DNA of 35,473 bases from OFTM382 sp964448185 (lineage in GTDB: Bacteria; Planctomycetota; Phycisphaerae; Phycisphaerales; UBA1924), in NCBI GenBank assembly GCA_964448185.1, contig CAYUVO010000021.1, forward strand, positions 1 to 35,473, given 5' to 3'. The notes under the pieces were generated by a model. The model saw only the letters and a program-made list of their open reading frames with translations. It had not been told where the DNA came from and did no database searches. Position numbers and translations under genes: made by a program. Shown piece after piece: positions 1 through 9,479 of the stretch. Positions within the stretch are counted from its first letter, which is position 1. Every line of letters starts with the position of its first letter.

Positions 1-1977
<1,977 letters not shown>

Positions 1978-1994
1978 CGGGTTCTACCTCACAA

Positions 1995-2030
1995 GGGAGC
2001 AGGGGGGACGGGGAGGGGGGACAGGGGGGG
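1995..2030 (+). repeat. G-tract cluster (potential G-quadruplex) upstream of secretin
   Basis: Runs of 3, 6, 4, 6 and 7 G are separated by 1-4 nt. This fits the G3+N1-7 quadruplex rule. The tract begins 18 bp upstream of the secretin start codon, with C-runs on the secretin transcript strand. It could affect transcription of the secretin gene or simply be a low-complexity tract. The rest of the 361-bp intergenic stretch 1978-2338 holds the promoter and leader described separately. Confidence 0.6.
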
Positions 2031-2101
2031 ACGTTGACAGGTGGGGACGAACGTCCCATGTTCGGGCGAGTTGGACCTCGCACATATGGTCCTGCCGACC
2101 A

Positions 2102-2128
2102 TTGACGATTGGTCAGCAAGCGGATACT
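2102..2128 (+). promoter_or_regulatory. Candidate sigma70-type promoter of the pilin operon
   Basis: TTGACG (2102-2107) and GATACT (2123-2128) are separated by 15 bp. The -35 matches the consensus at five of six positions and the -10 at four of six; the spacer is shorter than ideal. If used, transcription would begin near 2135 and give an mRNA leader of about 200 nt before the TTG start at 2339, which includes the hairpins at 2183-2253. Confidence 0.4.
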
Positions 2129-2182
2129 AACCACTCGGGGGGTTCCTCGGCAAGTGGTATTCTCGGAGCTTTTTGTTTCAAT

Positions 2183-2253
2183 CCGGCTTGCTAGGGCAAA
2201 CACCCCAAAAAATGCAAGCCGGTTCTGTAAGGTGCCCGGATTGCCGAACGGGC
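2183..2253 (+). promoter_or_regulatory. Structured 5' leader of the pilin operon (two hairpins)
   Basis: A perfect 9-bp inverted repeat, CCGGCTTGC (2183-2191) and GCAAGCCGG (2214-2222), encloses a 22-nt loop that holds a further GGG/CCC pairing. A second hairpin, GCCCG (2234-2238) with CGGGC (2249-2253), follows. Neither is followed by a U-tract, so they are unlikely to be terminators. The decamer GGTTCTGTAA at 2221 recurs as GGCTCTGTAA at 2281, exactly 60 nt later. This is consistent with a regulatory leader or with operator sites; function is unknown. Confidence 0.45.
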
Positions 2254-2338
2254 TCTTGTCGGGTAACTTCATCTATAGGCGGCTCTGTAATCGTGACGCA
2301 ATACCCCTACTTCACCAGCCACGCAGGAGGTTTCTGCA

Positions 2339-3481
2339 TTGAGTGATACCCAGACGCTTCCAACCGATGGCGATGAAACCGTGAAGGTTTCTGCGCGTGA
2401 GCGGGCGTACCAGGCGAGCATGCGGCACTTTCTTGGGCCGTTGGTGGCGCTGATGGAAGATCCGTCGGTCAGCGAAATCATGGTCAACGGCCCCAAACAG
2501 ATCTACGTCGAACGCAAAGGCCGGATCGAAAAAGTCAGCGCAACGTTCGGCACCGAGCTTGAGCTGCACTCCGCAGCGAACAACATCGCCCAGTTCGTGG
2601 GCCGAATCATCAGCGAAAAAGAACCGATTCTCGACGGTCGGCTGCCCGATGGCTCGCGTATCTGCATCATTCTCGATCCGATCAGCGGCGCGGGCACGTC
2701 GATCAATATCCGCCGATTCAGCACCAAGGCGATCAAGCCCGAGTTTTTGTTGGATGTGAAGTCCATGACTCCAGAGGCTCTGGAGTTCGCGCTGCTCTGT
2801 GTCGAGGGCGCCCTGAACGTCATCGTCAGCGGCGGTACAGGCTCGGGCAAAACCACCATGCTCAACATTTTGTCCAACGCCTTCGGGGACGACGAGCGGA
2901 TCGTGGTCATCGAGGACACCCGCGAGTTGCAGGTTCAGAAACAGCACGTCGTGGCCCTTGAAGCCAGACCGGCAGATCCCCATGGCGAGGGCCAGATTAC
3001 TATTCGGGATTTGTTTGTAACATCGCTGCGGATGCGCCCCGATCGGATTATTGTGGGTGAAGTTCGACGAGGTGAGGCGTTGGACATGATTCAGGCGATG
3101 ACCTCGGGCCACGCGGGCTCAATGGCAACGCTTCACGCGGATACGCCGTCGGGAGCGTGTGGACGACTTGAGACGATGTGCATGATGGCGGACTCAGGGC
3201 TTCCCCTGGCTGCGATCCGTCGTCAGATCTCTTCTGCGCTGGATGTGGTGGTTCAGGCGGCCCGTCTGCATGATGGACGGCGCTTAACTACACATATCAG
3301 CGAAGTGGAGTTTGATGAGCCGAACAACATGTACATCATCAACGATATCTTTGCGTTGGATACGTCGTTGGAGTTCCCGGTCCTCAAATGGACCGGCAGA
3401 AGGCCAAAGTTGGCCGATCAGGTCGGATGGAAAGGTTTGACTGGACACGTCAAGCATACCAAGGGTATTCTTGGTCTATAG
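2339..3481 (+). CDS. CpaF/TadA-like secretion ATPase (first copy)
   Basis: A 380-residue cytoplasmic ATPase of the CpaF/VirB11 family, which powers pilus or pseudopilus assembly. The start is TTG at 2339, chosen because a perfect AGGAGG lies 8 nt upstream (2325-2330) and no ATG fits. The N-terminal half has the family pattern SEIMVNGPKQIYVERKGRIE and LDGRLPDGSRI. Walker A GGTGSGKT is at residues 165-172, followed by VVIEDTREL, RMRPDRIIVGEVRRGEALDMIQAM and GHAGSMATLHAD. It lacks the long N-terminal region and FHA domain of the second copy at 15139-17022. The last 30 residues are basic and do not match anything I recognise. Lying first in the pilin operon, it may be a dedicated or alternating motor for these pilins. 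Confidence 0.93.
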   Translation: MSDTQTLPTDGDETVKVSARERAYQASMRHFLGPLVALMEDPSVSEIMVNGPKQIYVERKGRIEKVSATFGTELELHSAANNIAQFVGRIISEKEPILDGRLPDGSRICIILDPISGAGTSINIRRFSTKAIKPEFLLDVKSMTPEALEFALLCVEGALNVIVSGGTGSGKTTMLNILSNAFGDDERIVVIEDTRELQVQKQHVVALEARPADPHGEGQITIRDLFVTSLRMRPDRIIVGEVRRGEALDMIQAMTSGHAGSMATLHADTPSGACGRLETMCMMADSGLPLAAIRRQISSALDVVVQAARLHDGRRLTTHISEVEFDEPNNMYIINDIFALDTSLEFPVLKWTGRRPKLADQVGWKGLTGHVKHTKGILGL

Positions 3482-3513
3482 AAGGCTTTATAGCCTGTTA
3501 GGAGATTGCTCGG

Positions 3514-3765
3514 ATGGATGTCAAAATGAATGACATGGTGGATTCCGGGCTGGGTGAATCGCAGGCGGCTATCTCGTCGGAAGATGAGATGACACGGGAT
3601 TGGCGCGAGTTGTTTTCGGACGACTCGGGCCAGGCGACGGTCGAGACGCTTCTGCTATTGGGAGCGGTTGTTTTGCCATTCGCGGTAGGTGCGTACTTCT
3701 GGGTGGACATCACCCGGCACTTGTTCTCGCGAAATGCAAAGTATTTGGCCCTGCCTTTCCCTTGA
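3514..3765 (+). CDS. Flp-like short pilin/pseudopilin
   Basis: An 83-residue protein with a charged, acidic cytoplasmic N-terminus and one hydrophobic segment. The sequence SDDSG|QATVE fits a type IV prepilin site: Gly39 before the cut and Glu44 at mature position +5, followed by LLLLGAVVLPFAVGAYF. The usual Flp Glu-Tyr pair is Glu-Thr here. The start ATG has AGGAG 9 nt upstream (3500-3504). It lies 32 nt after the ATPase gene and ahead of a second Flp gene, so it is probably a minor or alternative pilin processed by the peptidase at 4288-5154. The 115-nt gap to the next gene shows no clear signal. Confidence 0.8.
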   Translation: MDVKMNDMVDSGLGESQAAISSEDEMTRDWRELFSDDSGQATVETLLLLGAVVLPFAVGAYFWVDITRHLFSRNAKYLALPFP

Positions 3766-3880
3766 TTTCGTTTCTTTGGTAGAGACTCGCGGTTGGATGC
3801 AACCGGCGTAGTCGGGGCCGAGCGGCGTGACGCGACGGCCCAGGAGTTTGAACTTTCACTCGTAACACGAGGGCTAGAAA

Positions 3881-4084
3881 ATGTTGAGCAGAATGAAAAC
3901 TTTCGCGATGGAACTGCACGAGGACGAGGCCGGACCCAACACGGTCGAATGGGTGTTGCTGCTCATGGTGGCACTGATCCTGCTGGTTGTGATCGTTGCA
4001 GCGGCAAGCTGGGCGATCGACAAGATGAACGAGGCAGCAGCCAAGGTCAACGATGATGACATCAGCGACTTCCAGGGCGGCTAA
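3881..4084 (+). CDS. flp: Flp-type major pilin subunit
   Basis: A 67-residue pilin, the size expected for Flp. The leader ends EDEAG|PNTVEWVLLLMVALILLVVIV, placing Gly18 before the cut and Glu23 at mature +5, with Trp replacing the usual Tyr at +6. Pro at mature position +1 is unusual and could slow processing. The C-terminus is short and acidic (DDDISDFQGG). It is followed within 25 nt by a strong terminator, which would end the ATPase-pilin-pilin unit. Very short tail length suggests that it is the fibre-forming subunit. A downstream ATG at 3896 would give a shorter leader; the 3881 start is conventional. Confidence 0.85.
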   Translation: MLSRMKTFAMELHEDEAGPNTVEWVLLLMVALILLVVIVAAASWAIDKMNEAAAKVNDDDISDFQGG

Positions 4085-4107
4085 AGCCTGACGGATTGAA
4101 CAACCCC

Positions 4108-4140
4108 CCGGCGCGGGCTTACCGGCCCGCGTCGGACTTT
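4108..4140 (+). terminator. Intrinsic terminator after the flp gene
   Basis: An 11-bp GC-rich stem (4108-4118 with 4125-4135, one G-U pair) has a 6-nt loop TTACCG and is followed by ACTTTCC. It ends the ATPase-pilin-Flp unit, or attenuates read-through so that pilins exceed the assembly proteins. Confidence 0.75.
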
Positions 4141-4201
4141 CCAGCACACCATGGCACGATCCGCGTTTGTTGACGGCTTGAGAATGTCCGATAAAGGGAT
4201 G

Positions 4202-4230
4202 TTCAGGTCGGGCGGTGGTTGTGGTATGCT
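4202..4230 (+). promoter_or_regulatory. Candidate promoter for the prepilin peptidase unit
   Basis: TTCAGG (4202-4207) and TATGCT (4225-4230) are separated by 17 bp. The -10 is good (TAtgcT) and the -35 is weak. Its position between the terminator and the peptidase start would give a leader of about 50 nt and allow separate expression of the assembly genes. Confidence 0.4.
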
Positions 4231-4287
4231 CTCAATAGAAGCACAGGGCCGATCAATATCGCCTCCTGATGTGAACCCGGAGTGAGC

Positions 4288-5154
4288 ATGAGCACGACCC
4301 CCGATACCGCGATGCCCTTTGAAAGCTCCGAGCAAACGCTCGGAAGCGACGCGGTCTCGGAGACGTCTCCCGAATCGCTCGCTCAAGAAGCTTCAACCGA
4401 CGCGACGAACAAACAGCACACACCGCCACCCAACACGACTCCCGCTGAGCATGAAGCCCAATGGCCCGCGTTCTGGGCGGTGGGTTTGGCGCTCGCTGCG
4501 ATCTCGGCAACCGCGACGCAGATCTTTGCGAGCAAAGCGGGCACGCAAGTCGATGGCACGTTCATTTTGTCGCTCGCATTTTTGACCTGTGCCGCTGCTG
4601 CGATGTGCGACTCGGCGACCCGACGAATCCCCAACGTGCTCACCTACCCGGCTCTGCTCATCGCGGTCGCGCTCAACCTCGGCGTGGTGCCGTTGCTTGA
4701 GCGTGTGTTCCCGGTTGGCGCTGCTTGGTTCGGGGCTCCCACATGGGATGAAGCCATGCTCGGATTCATCGGGTGTGCAGCGATCGGGGTCATCAGCTTT
4801 ATGTTCCGCGGCCTCGGCGGCGGCGACGTCAAACTCATCGCGGCGATCGGAGCCATGATCGGGTTCCCGGCGGTCGGTGCCGTGCTGTTCAATGCACTTG
4901 TCTTTGCGACCGTGATCGGCCTTGCGAACATGGCGTTCCGTGGCGATCTCGTTCGGCGTGTCCAGGCGATGTCGATGGCGTTGCAGGTGAACCTCGCGTT
5001 GCGAAAGAAAGCGGTCGATGCGTACCCGTTCGGCAAGACCGAAGCACCGTTTGGCGTCGCGTTGTTGCTCGGTTTGATTACAGCGCAGTGGATGCCGTTC
5101 TGGGTGCCGTTGCTTGATTGGCTAGCGCCGGGGATCGCCCCACCGCCGGGCTAA
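4288..5154 (+). CDS. Prepilin peptidase, type A24 (CpaA/TadV-like)
   Basis: A polytopic inner-membrane aspartyl protease that cleaves the class III leader of Flp pilins and TadE/F pseudopilins. ATG at 4288 is chosen because GGAG (4279-4282) lies 5 nt upstream; GTG at 4282 is the alternative. The first 60 residues are a Ser/Thr/Glu-rich soluble extension not usual in the family. Several membrane helices follow. The two catalytic aspartates are Asp108 in CDSATRRIPN and Asp180 in GGGDVKLIAAIGAMIG, matching the family's D and GxGD motifs. At 288 residues it is longer than minimal TadV (about 160). No N-terminal methyltransferase zinc motif is seen, as expected for Tad systems. Confidence 0.92.
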   Translation: MSTTPDTAMPFESSEQTLGSDAVSETSPESLAQEASTDATNKQHTPPPNTTPAEHEAQWPAFWAVGLALAAISATATQIFASKAGTQVDGTFILSLAFLTCAAAAMCDSATRRIPNVLTYPALLIAVALNLGVVPLLERVFPVGAAWFGAPTWDEAMLGFIGCAAIGVISFMFRGLGGGDVKLIAAIGAMIGFPAVGAVLFNALVFATVIGLANMAFRGDLVRRVQAMSMALQVNLALRKKAVDAYPFGKTEAPFGVALLLGLITAQWMPFWVPLLDWLAPGIAPPPG

Positions 5155-5275
5155 AGCGGACAACGGATCGGACAGCGAATCGACCAGCGGAGTCGGACAG
5201 CAGATTCAGTGAGTACACGGAGTTAGAACCCATGCTCGAAACACGACACACATCCTCAACCCAAGGCGGCCAGCT

Positions 5276-6598
5276 GTGAACGCTCGCGCGCAAGCATGGA
5301 CGGTTCGATGGGCACCCGACTTGGCGGTCGCGGCGCTGATTGCAGCCTCAATCGCAGCGTTTCATGGCCGATATGTGATCGCTCAGCGGTTCACGCTCGA
5401 TACGAGCGACGTCTTTGATTACACGCTGTGGGGTGCGTTCTTCATCGCCATGCTCGGATGCGGGCGCGTGGTGTACCGGTTGGCCCAGCACGCGCGCAAG
5501 CGGCGCAATCGCTACGGCGAAAGCCTGCGAGACGACGACACGGGTTCGCTTTCGGTCGAGTTTTTGCTGACGTTCCCGTGGATGTACATCATGTTCGGGA
5601 TGGTGATCCAGTGGGGCCTGATCGCCCGCGCCAAGATCATCGTGGACTACGCGGCGTACCGCGCGGCACGCTCGGCGGTGACGCAGGTCGAATCGAAGAC
5701 CTGGGGGCCGTTGTATTCGCTGAACCTGTTAGAGCCCGATGCCATCCCGCCGGTGCGTCAAGCGCGGGTGCGCGAATCCGCAGCGTTGATTTTGGCGCAG
5801 CTTTCGCCTTACCACGCCTCGGACGATCCGGGTCGCGGGTCATGGACTGATTACGGCTACGGCTCGAACCGCACCGCGGCGATCGCGATGGCCGAATCGG
5901 GCATTCCCAAGTGGCCTTACGCGATGAAGACTTCTGCGTACGAACGGCGGGCGTATTGGACGCTCCGCGAGTTGCAAGCTGGTCAGCAAGGCGGAGCGGG
6001 CTTTCAGCTCGATCTTGAGATGTCGCCGCTGATCAATGTTGATTTCGCGCAGTTTGGTTTCGTTGCGGGCAACTACTTCGACGTCCTCGAGAACATGCTC
6101 AATGAGTACGCGGAGATTCTCGATTTGACCGATGTGTCGCCGGATCAGACAGGGTTTTTAGGGTTCAAGATCCCGATGCCGTGGCCCATCCCGGACATCC
6201 CGATCGGGATTCCTTTGGGCGACAATTCGGGGACCATCAGCGACATGCTGGGGATCCCGAGCCCGAGTGAGATCGCCGATCAGATTGTGTCAGAAATTCT
6301 CGACCCGGTCCGCGATGCGATCATGGGTCCGATCGATGAATTGACCGGCTCACTCGACGACATGCTCAGCGACATTGACCCGGGCAACCCGCTGATTCCC
6401 CGTGAGGCTCGCGTGCAGCTCCGGTATCCGTATCAGCTCCGTGTGCCGTTGGTTGCCCAGCTTGTGCATCCTTTGTGGGAAACCAAGTCGGGCTTCCGGG
6501 GTCGCTTCATACAGATCGAGGCCGATGTTTCGATGCAAACCACCGGCGGCCGCGCGGGCAACCCGCTGACGCTGATCTCTGGCTCACCCATTCCCTAA
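5276..6598 (+). CDS. TadE-like pseudopilin with two extra N-terminal membrane helices
   Basis: A 440-residue protein starting at GTG 5276, with only a weak upstream AAGG. Residues about 13-32 and 47-68 form two hydrophobic segments. Residues 86-100 read DDDTG then SLSVEFLLTF, a prepilin-type site with Gly90 before the cut and Glu95 at +5, followed by a long hydrophobic helix and the TadE hallmark IVDYAAYRAARSA. The large C-terminal part, rich in Asp, Pro and Gly, would lie outside the cytoplasmic membrane. A cleavage motif placed after two membrane helices is unusual: cleavage there would release a 90-residue membrane leader. TadE/F proteins are minor pseudopilins of Tad machines. The 121-nt gap before it contains two copies of TCGGACAGC. 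Confidence 0.82.
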   Translation: MNARAQAWTVRWAPDLAVAALIAASIAAFHGRYVIAQRFTLDTSDVFDYTLWGAFFIAMLGCGRVVYRLAQHARKRRNRYGESLRDDDTGSLSVEFLLTFPWMYIMFGMVIQWGLIARAKIIVDYAAYRAARSAVTQVESKTWGPLYSLNLLEPDAIPPVRQARVRESAALILAQLSPYHASDDPGRGSWTDYGYGSNRTAAIAMAESGIPKWPYAMKTSAYERRAYWTLRELQAGQQGGAGFQLDLEMSPLINVDFAQFGFVAGNYFDVLENMLNEYAEILDLTDVSPDQTGFLGFKIPMPWPIPDIPIGIPLGDNSGTISDMLGIPSPSEIADQIVSEILDPVRDAIMGPIDELTGSLDDMLSDIDPGNPLIPREARVQLRYPYQLRVPLVAQLVHPLWETKSGFRGRFIQIEADVSMQTTGGRAGNPLTLISGSPIP

Positions 6599-6622
6599 CG
6601 CTACCACTTTCGAGAACAGTTC

Positions 6623-8251
6623 ATGTCTACTTCACCATTGACAACTTCATCGCTCAAAGCGGCGCGCGCAGCGGAGTGGCCCTCGGGCTCGCCCATGATC
6701 GACACGCCCGCGTTCGTGCGCCGTCTCCATCGCGAAGACCGTGGCAACATCTGGGTGTTGCTCATGATGTTCTATATCTGGGTGATCCTCGCTTCGATCG
6801 GGTTCACCTGGAACACGGGGATGATTACCAGTCGGCAGGTTCACGCGCAGGGCGTCGCCGATGCGGTGGTGTTCAACGCGGCGGTCACCAAGGCCCGGAC
6901 GATGAACATGGTCGTGGCGTGCAATATCGCCAATCTTCAGCACGTCTCGGCGGACACGTTGCTCACCGCAGTAGCGCCGTTCACGATTCAGGTCATCTAT
7001 AACTGGGTCAAGGCGGTGCTCGATGCACTCGCCATTCCCATTGTCGGGGCGATTGTCGCGGTGATTGTGGCGATCAAGGTGATCCAGGAAATAACGGTCG
7101 CCTTCCCCCTGATGAAAGGGTTTTTCAACTCGATCGGGGCGATCATCGCGATGATCTGGGACGCGGTCGGCGGGAGCTCGGGAGTCGGACCACCCGAGTT
7201 TCTTGGCGGCATGACCGGACGCATCCGCGAAATCTACGAGTTCCAAACCGCAATCACCGAGGTCCCCGCGACACTCATCCCCGCGATCGCATTGGCGTAT
7301 GAAGAACGCTACCACTGCGAGATTCTCTACGGCGACAACGTCGATGAAGAATCTCCCAACGAAGCGCCCAACTACGACATGGAGGTCCAAGACTTCCCGC
7401 TCGTGACGTGGGAAGGCCTGTTTGATTTCGACAATATCGAAGACCGATTCGACGTCATCATCCCTCTGTTCGTCCGCGTATGGCGGGATCATTCGACGTG
7501 GTACAGCGATCTTTCATCGGTGGTGATTGGGCGCGGGCCGCAGGTCTGGCGGCAATGGGTGATGGTGTTCTTTGTTATCAACGCACTGGCGCACTCGCAT
7601 CAGTTCTACGCCCTTGATGACGGCATCCCGATCCTTGAGTTCACGCCCCGCGCTGGTTCAGAGAGCATCGCAGACGCCCCGATCGGAATCTTGCGGCCCG
7701 CGGGCTTTGGCGACTTCAATGACGACTCCAAGTCGTACGACGATGATCTCGATCACGAGGCGTTCACGCAGTACACCATGACCGTTGCGGTGACGTTCCG
7801 AAACATCGGGAATATGTCGTCGCGTCTCGCATGGGGACAGGGCGGCCCATCGACCAAGTTCCGCGCTCAGTTCAAGGAACGCCGGAGCGGGTACCTCTTC
7901 AAGGGCATCTTTGACGGTCTGGGCATGGGTGACGGCGGGGCCAACTGGGACGACAGTGTCGTCGCATACGCCAGCTCCGAATACTTCAACCCGACGCTCT
8001 ACCGGCTCGCGGCACCGATCGACGCCCCGTTCCCGTACCGAATGTGGACAACTTGGGGATGGAACTGGCAGCCCCGGCTCTATGAAACGCACCCGAACTT
8101 CCTAGGCGCACGCATCGGCAACACGAGCGGCGAGCACATCCGCCTCAAAAGCCACCACGCCTTCGACATCATCGGCGGCGACAACATCAATAACCACTTC
8201 CCTCAAGACGACAACTTCAAAGACGACATGCGCCGTCTCATGCGACACTGA
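6623..8251 (+). CDS. TadG-like Flp pilus assembly protein
   Basis: A 542-residue membrane-anchored protein. Near residue 40 the sequence REDRGNIWVLLMMFYIWVILASIGF resembles the N-terminal segment of Tad-associated TadE/G proteins. It has the Gly but no Glu at +5, so it is probably not cleaved. Motifs typical of TadG follow: ITSRQVHAQGVADAVVFNAAV and MNMVVACNIANLQHVSADTL. Two further hydrophobic stretches lie near 125-165. The remaining 370 residues are acidic and aromatic-rich, with no von Willebrand A domain that I can see. It follows the TadE-like gene by 24 nt in the same direction. It is likely an envelope-spanning scaffold or minor tip component; the exact role is unknown. Confidence 0.75.
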   Translation: MSTSPLTTSSLKAARAAEWPSGSPMIDTPAFVRRLHREDRGNIWVLLMMFYIWVILASIGFTWNTGMITSRQVHAQGVADAVVFNAAVTKARTMNMVVACNIANLQHVSADTLLTAVAPFTIQVIYNWVKAVLDALAIPIVGAIVAVIVAIKVIQEITVAFPLMKGFFNSIGAIIAMIWDAVGGSSGVGPPEFLGGMTGRIREIYEFQTAITEVPATLIPAIALAYEERYHCEILYGDNVDEESPNEAPNYDMEVQDFPLVTWEGLFDFDNIEDRFDVIIPLFVRVWRDHSTWYSDLSSVVIGRGPQVWRQWVMVFFVINALAHSHQFYALDDGIPILEFTPRAGSESIADAPIGILRPAGFGDFNDDSKSYDDDLDHEAFTQYTMTVAVTFRNIGNMSSRLAWGQGGPSTKFRAQFKERRSGYLFKGIFDGLGMGDGGANWDDSVVAYASSEYFNPTLYRLAAPIDAPFPYRMWTTWGWNWQPRLYETHPNFLGARIGNTSGEHIRLKSHHAFDIIGGDNINNHFPQDDNFKDDMRRLMRH

Positions 8252-8289
8252 CCGCCTGCACCAAAGCTTCTCCTGAAAGAGATTTTCTC

Positions 8290-8946
8290 ATGCTCCGATT
8301 CCTCAGAAGACTGCGCGACAACGAACGAGGCACGGTCGTCATCGAAACGCTCCTGATGTTCGTGCTGATGATGGCGTTTATCGCAGCGACCACTCGCACG
8401 ATGAAGCTCCACGCCAACAACCAGCAGGCGTACATGGAGGCGCACCGCAAGGCGCTGCTCAACGTGATGGGTGCGTTTGATATCAGCGCACTCGCGGGTC
8501 AGCTCGACCCGCTCAACCCGCCGCCCGAGGTGCCGACGTGGAGCGAGGACCATCTCGAAGATGATCTCTCGGGGATGCTCGCCGAGATGTCCGATCATTC
8601 GTCCTACAGCATCCGCGGCGCCAAGCTCGTCGCCGGGCACGAAGGCCGAACGATCAAGCTGTTCAACACGGATGCGTTCGGGCTTTCGGAGAGTCCGACC
8701 AACATCGACCTTGAACATGTTGTCTATATGATGCGCCCGCCGTGGACGTTCGGCGGGTTCCCAGCGGTGCCCGGCCAGGACCCGTTCTTCGAGGCAGTCG
8801 AGGTTCGCAAGGCGATCGGCGAGATGATCGACGAGGAACTTGTGGGTACTGAGATACTCGGCACGCCGCTGCGTGAGTATCTCAAAATGAAGCCGATCTG
8901 GTACAAGCCGATCACGTTCGGGGCGGGCGAGCCGGGCAGCTATTAG
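8290..8946 (+). CDS. TadE/TadF-like pseudopilin
   Basis: A 218-residue protein with a short basic leader and the prepilin site DNERG|TVVIETLLMFVLMMAFIAATTR: Gly14 before the cut and Glu19 at +5. One N-terminal helix and a soluble extracytoplasmic domain follow, ending in a Lys/Pro/Gly-rich tail. It lies 38 nt after the TadG-like gene, as expected of TadE-TadG-TadF gene sets. The upstream AAAGAGA is a weak ribosome site. It is the last gene of the plus-strand Tad unit; the palindrome beginning at its stop codon may act as the terminator. Confidence 0.82.
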   Translation: MLRFLRRLRDNERGTVVIETLLMFVLMMAFIAATTRTMKLHANNQQAYMEAHRKALLNVMGAFDISALAGQLDPLNPPPEVPTWSEDHLEDDLSGMLAEMSDHSSYSIRGAKLVAGHEGRTIKLFNTDAFGLSESPTNIDLEHVVYMMRPPWTFGGFPAVPGQDPFFEAVEVRKAIGEMIDEELVGTEILGTPLREYLKMKPIWYKPITFGAGEPGSY

Positions 8947-9063
8947 GCTCTGTTTGACGGATCAACGAGCCCCTCGCGTGAGCGAGGGAACCACGATCCG
9001 ATGACGCTTTGTTCCCTTCCTTACGCAAGGGGCTCGTCAGAATCTGATCCATCAAATAGAGCC
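8946..9063 (+). repeat. 118-bp imperfect palindrome made of two smaller hairpins
   Basis: The outer arms GGCTCTGTTTGACGGATCA (from 8946) and the complement of the last 19 bases to 9063 match at 17 of 19 positions. The next inner blocks (ACGAGCCCCT...GAGGGAAC and its partner) match at 23 of 27. Each half also folds on itself: CCCTCGC-GTGA-GCGAGGG on the left and CCCTT...AAGGG on the right. It could act as a bidirectional terminator for the Tad unit. The paired-hairpin form also resembles a REP/MITE-like mobile palindrome. Confidence 0.75.
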
Positions 9064-9071
9064 TGGAACTG

Positions 9072-9099
9072 TTGAAGATTGGTCTCGCAGCGTGATAGT
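9072..9099 (+). promoter_or_regulatory. Promoter giving a leaderless mRNA
   Basis: TTGAAG (9072-9077), 16 bp, GATAGT (9094-9099), then 8 nt to the ATG at 9108. With the usual 6-8 nt distance, transcription would begin at or next to the start codon. There is no Shine-Dalgarno sequence before the gene, which supports a leaderless transcript. Confidence 0.55.
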
Positions 9100-9107
9100 C
9101 TCTTGGC

Positions 9108-9458
9108 ATGAGACGAACGACACTTTATGTATGCTGTGAGCTTGCGCACCGGGTCCGCTCTATGGCTGGAGTGCTCGCCATGTGCTTGGCTACGCCAGCT
9201 CTTGCACAGAGCAATGTGCCGAGTGATGACCCCAGCAGCTCAACGCCGATCCTCTTCGCGGGCCTGATGATGGCGGGCGGCGTGTTCGCCATTGTCGGCG
9301 GGATCACGGCACCCGATTGGTTCATCAACTCGCCGAGAGCTGCGCTGTTCCGAAAGCTGTTCGGCAAACGTGGCACGCAGGTGTTCTACGTCATCCTGGG
9401 CATGGCGATTGTCGCGATGAGTATCGTGGTATTCGTGCAAGGTTCAAGCACCGCGTAA
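9108..9458 (+). CDS. Small membrane protein with signal peptide, unknown function
   Basis: A 116-residue protein. Residues 1-34 look like a signal peptide or signal anchor ending ATPALAQS, after a rather long polar start; an internal ATG (Met19) would give a more compact one. Two more hydrophobic segments lie at about 47-66 and 91-111, joined by SPRAALFRKLFGKRGTQVFYVILG. The pattern of a basic segment with Gly-Arg then FYxxLG is seen in several small two-helix bacterial membrane families, but I cannot name one with confidence. It has its own leaderless promoter and is isolated between a plus-strand Tad unit and a convergent gene, so it is probably expressed alone. Confidence 0.7.
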   Translation: MRRTTLYVCCELAHRVRSMAGVLAMCLATPALAQSNVPSDDPSSSTPILFAGLMMAGGVFAIVGGITAPDWFINSPRAALFRKLFGKRGTQVFYVILGMAIVAMSIVVFVQGSSTA

Positions 9459-9479
9459 GCCACGCACGACGATGCACGA

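Noticed and set aside
2190..2260. Resemblance to a class I c-di-GMP (GEMM) riboswitch
   Set aside because: GGGCAAAC and TGCAAGCC look like its conserved pieces, but GCAAGCC pairs with the outer GGCTTGC arm rather than forming the GEMM internal loop, and the middle hairpin is too short. Not called without a covariance search.
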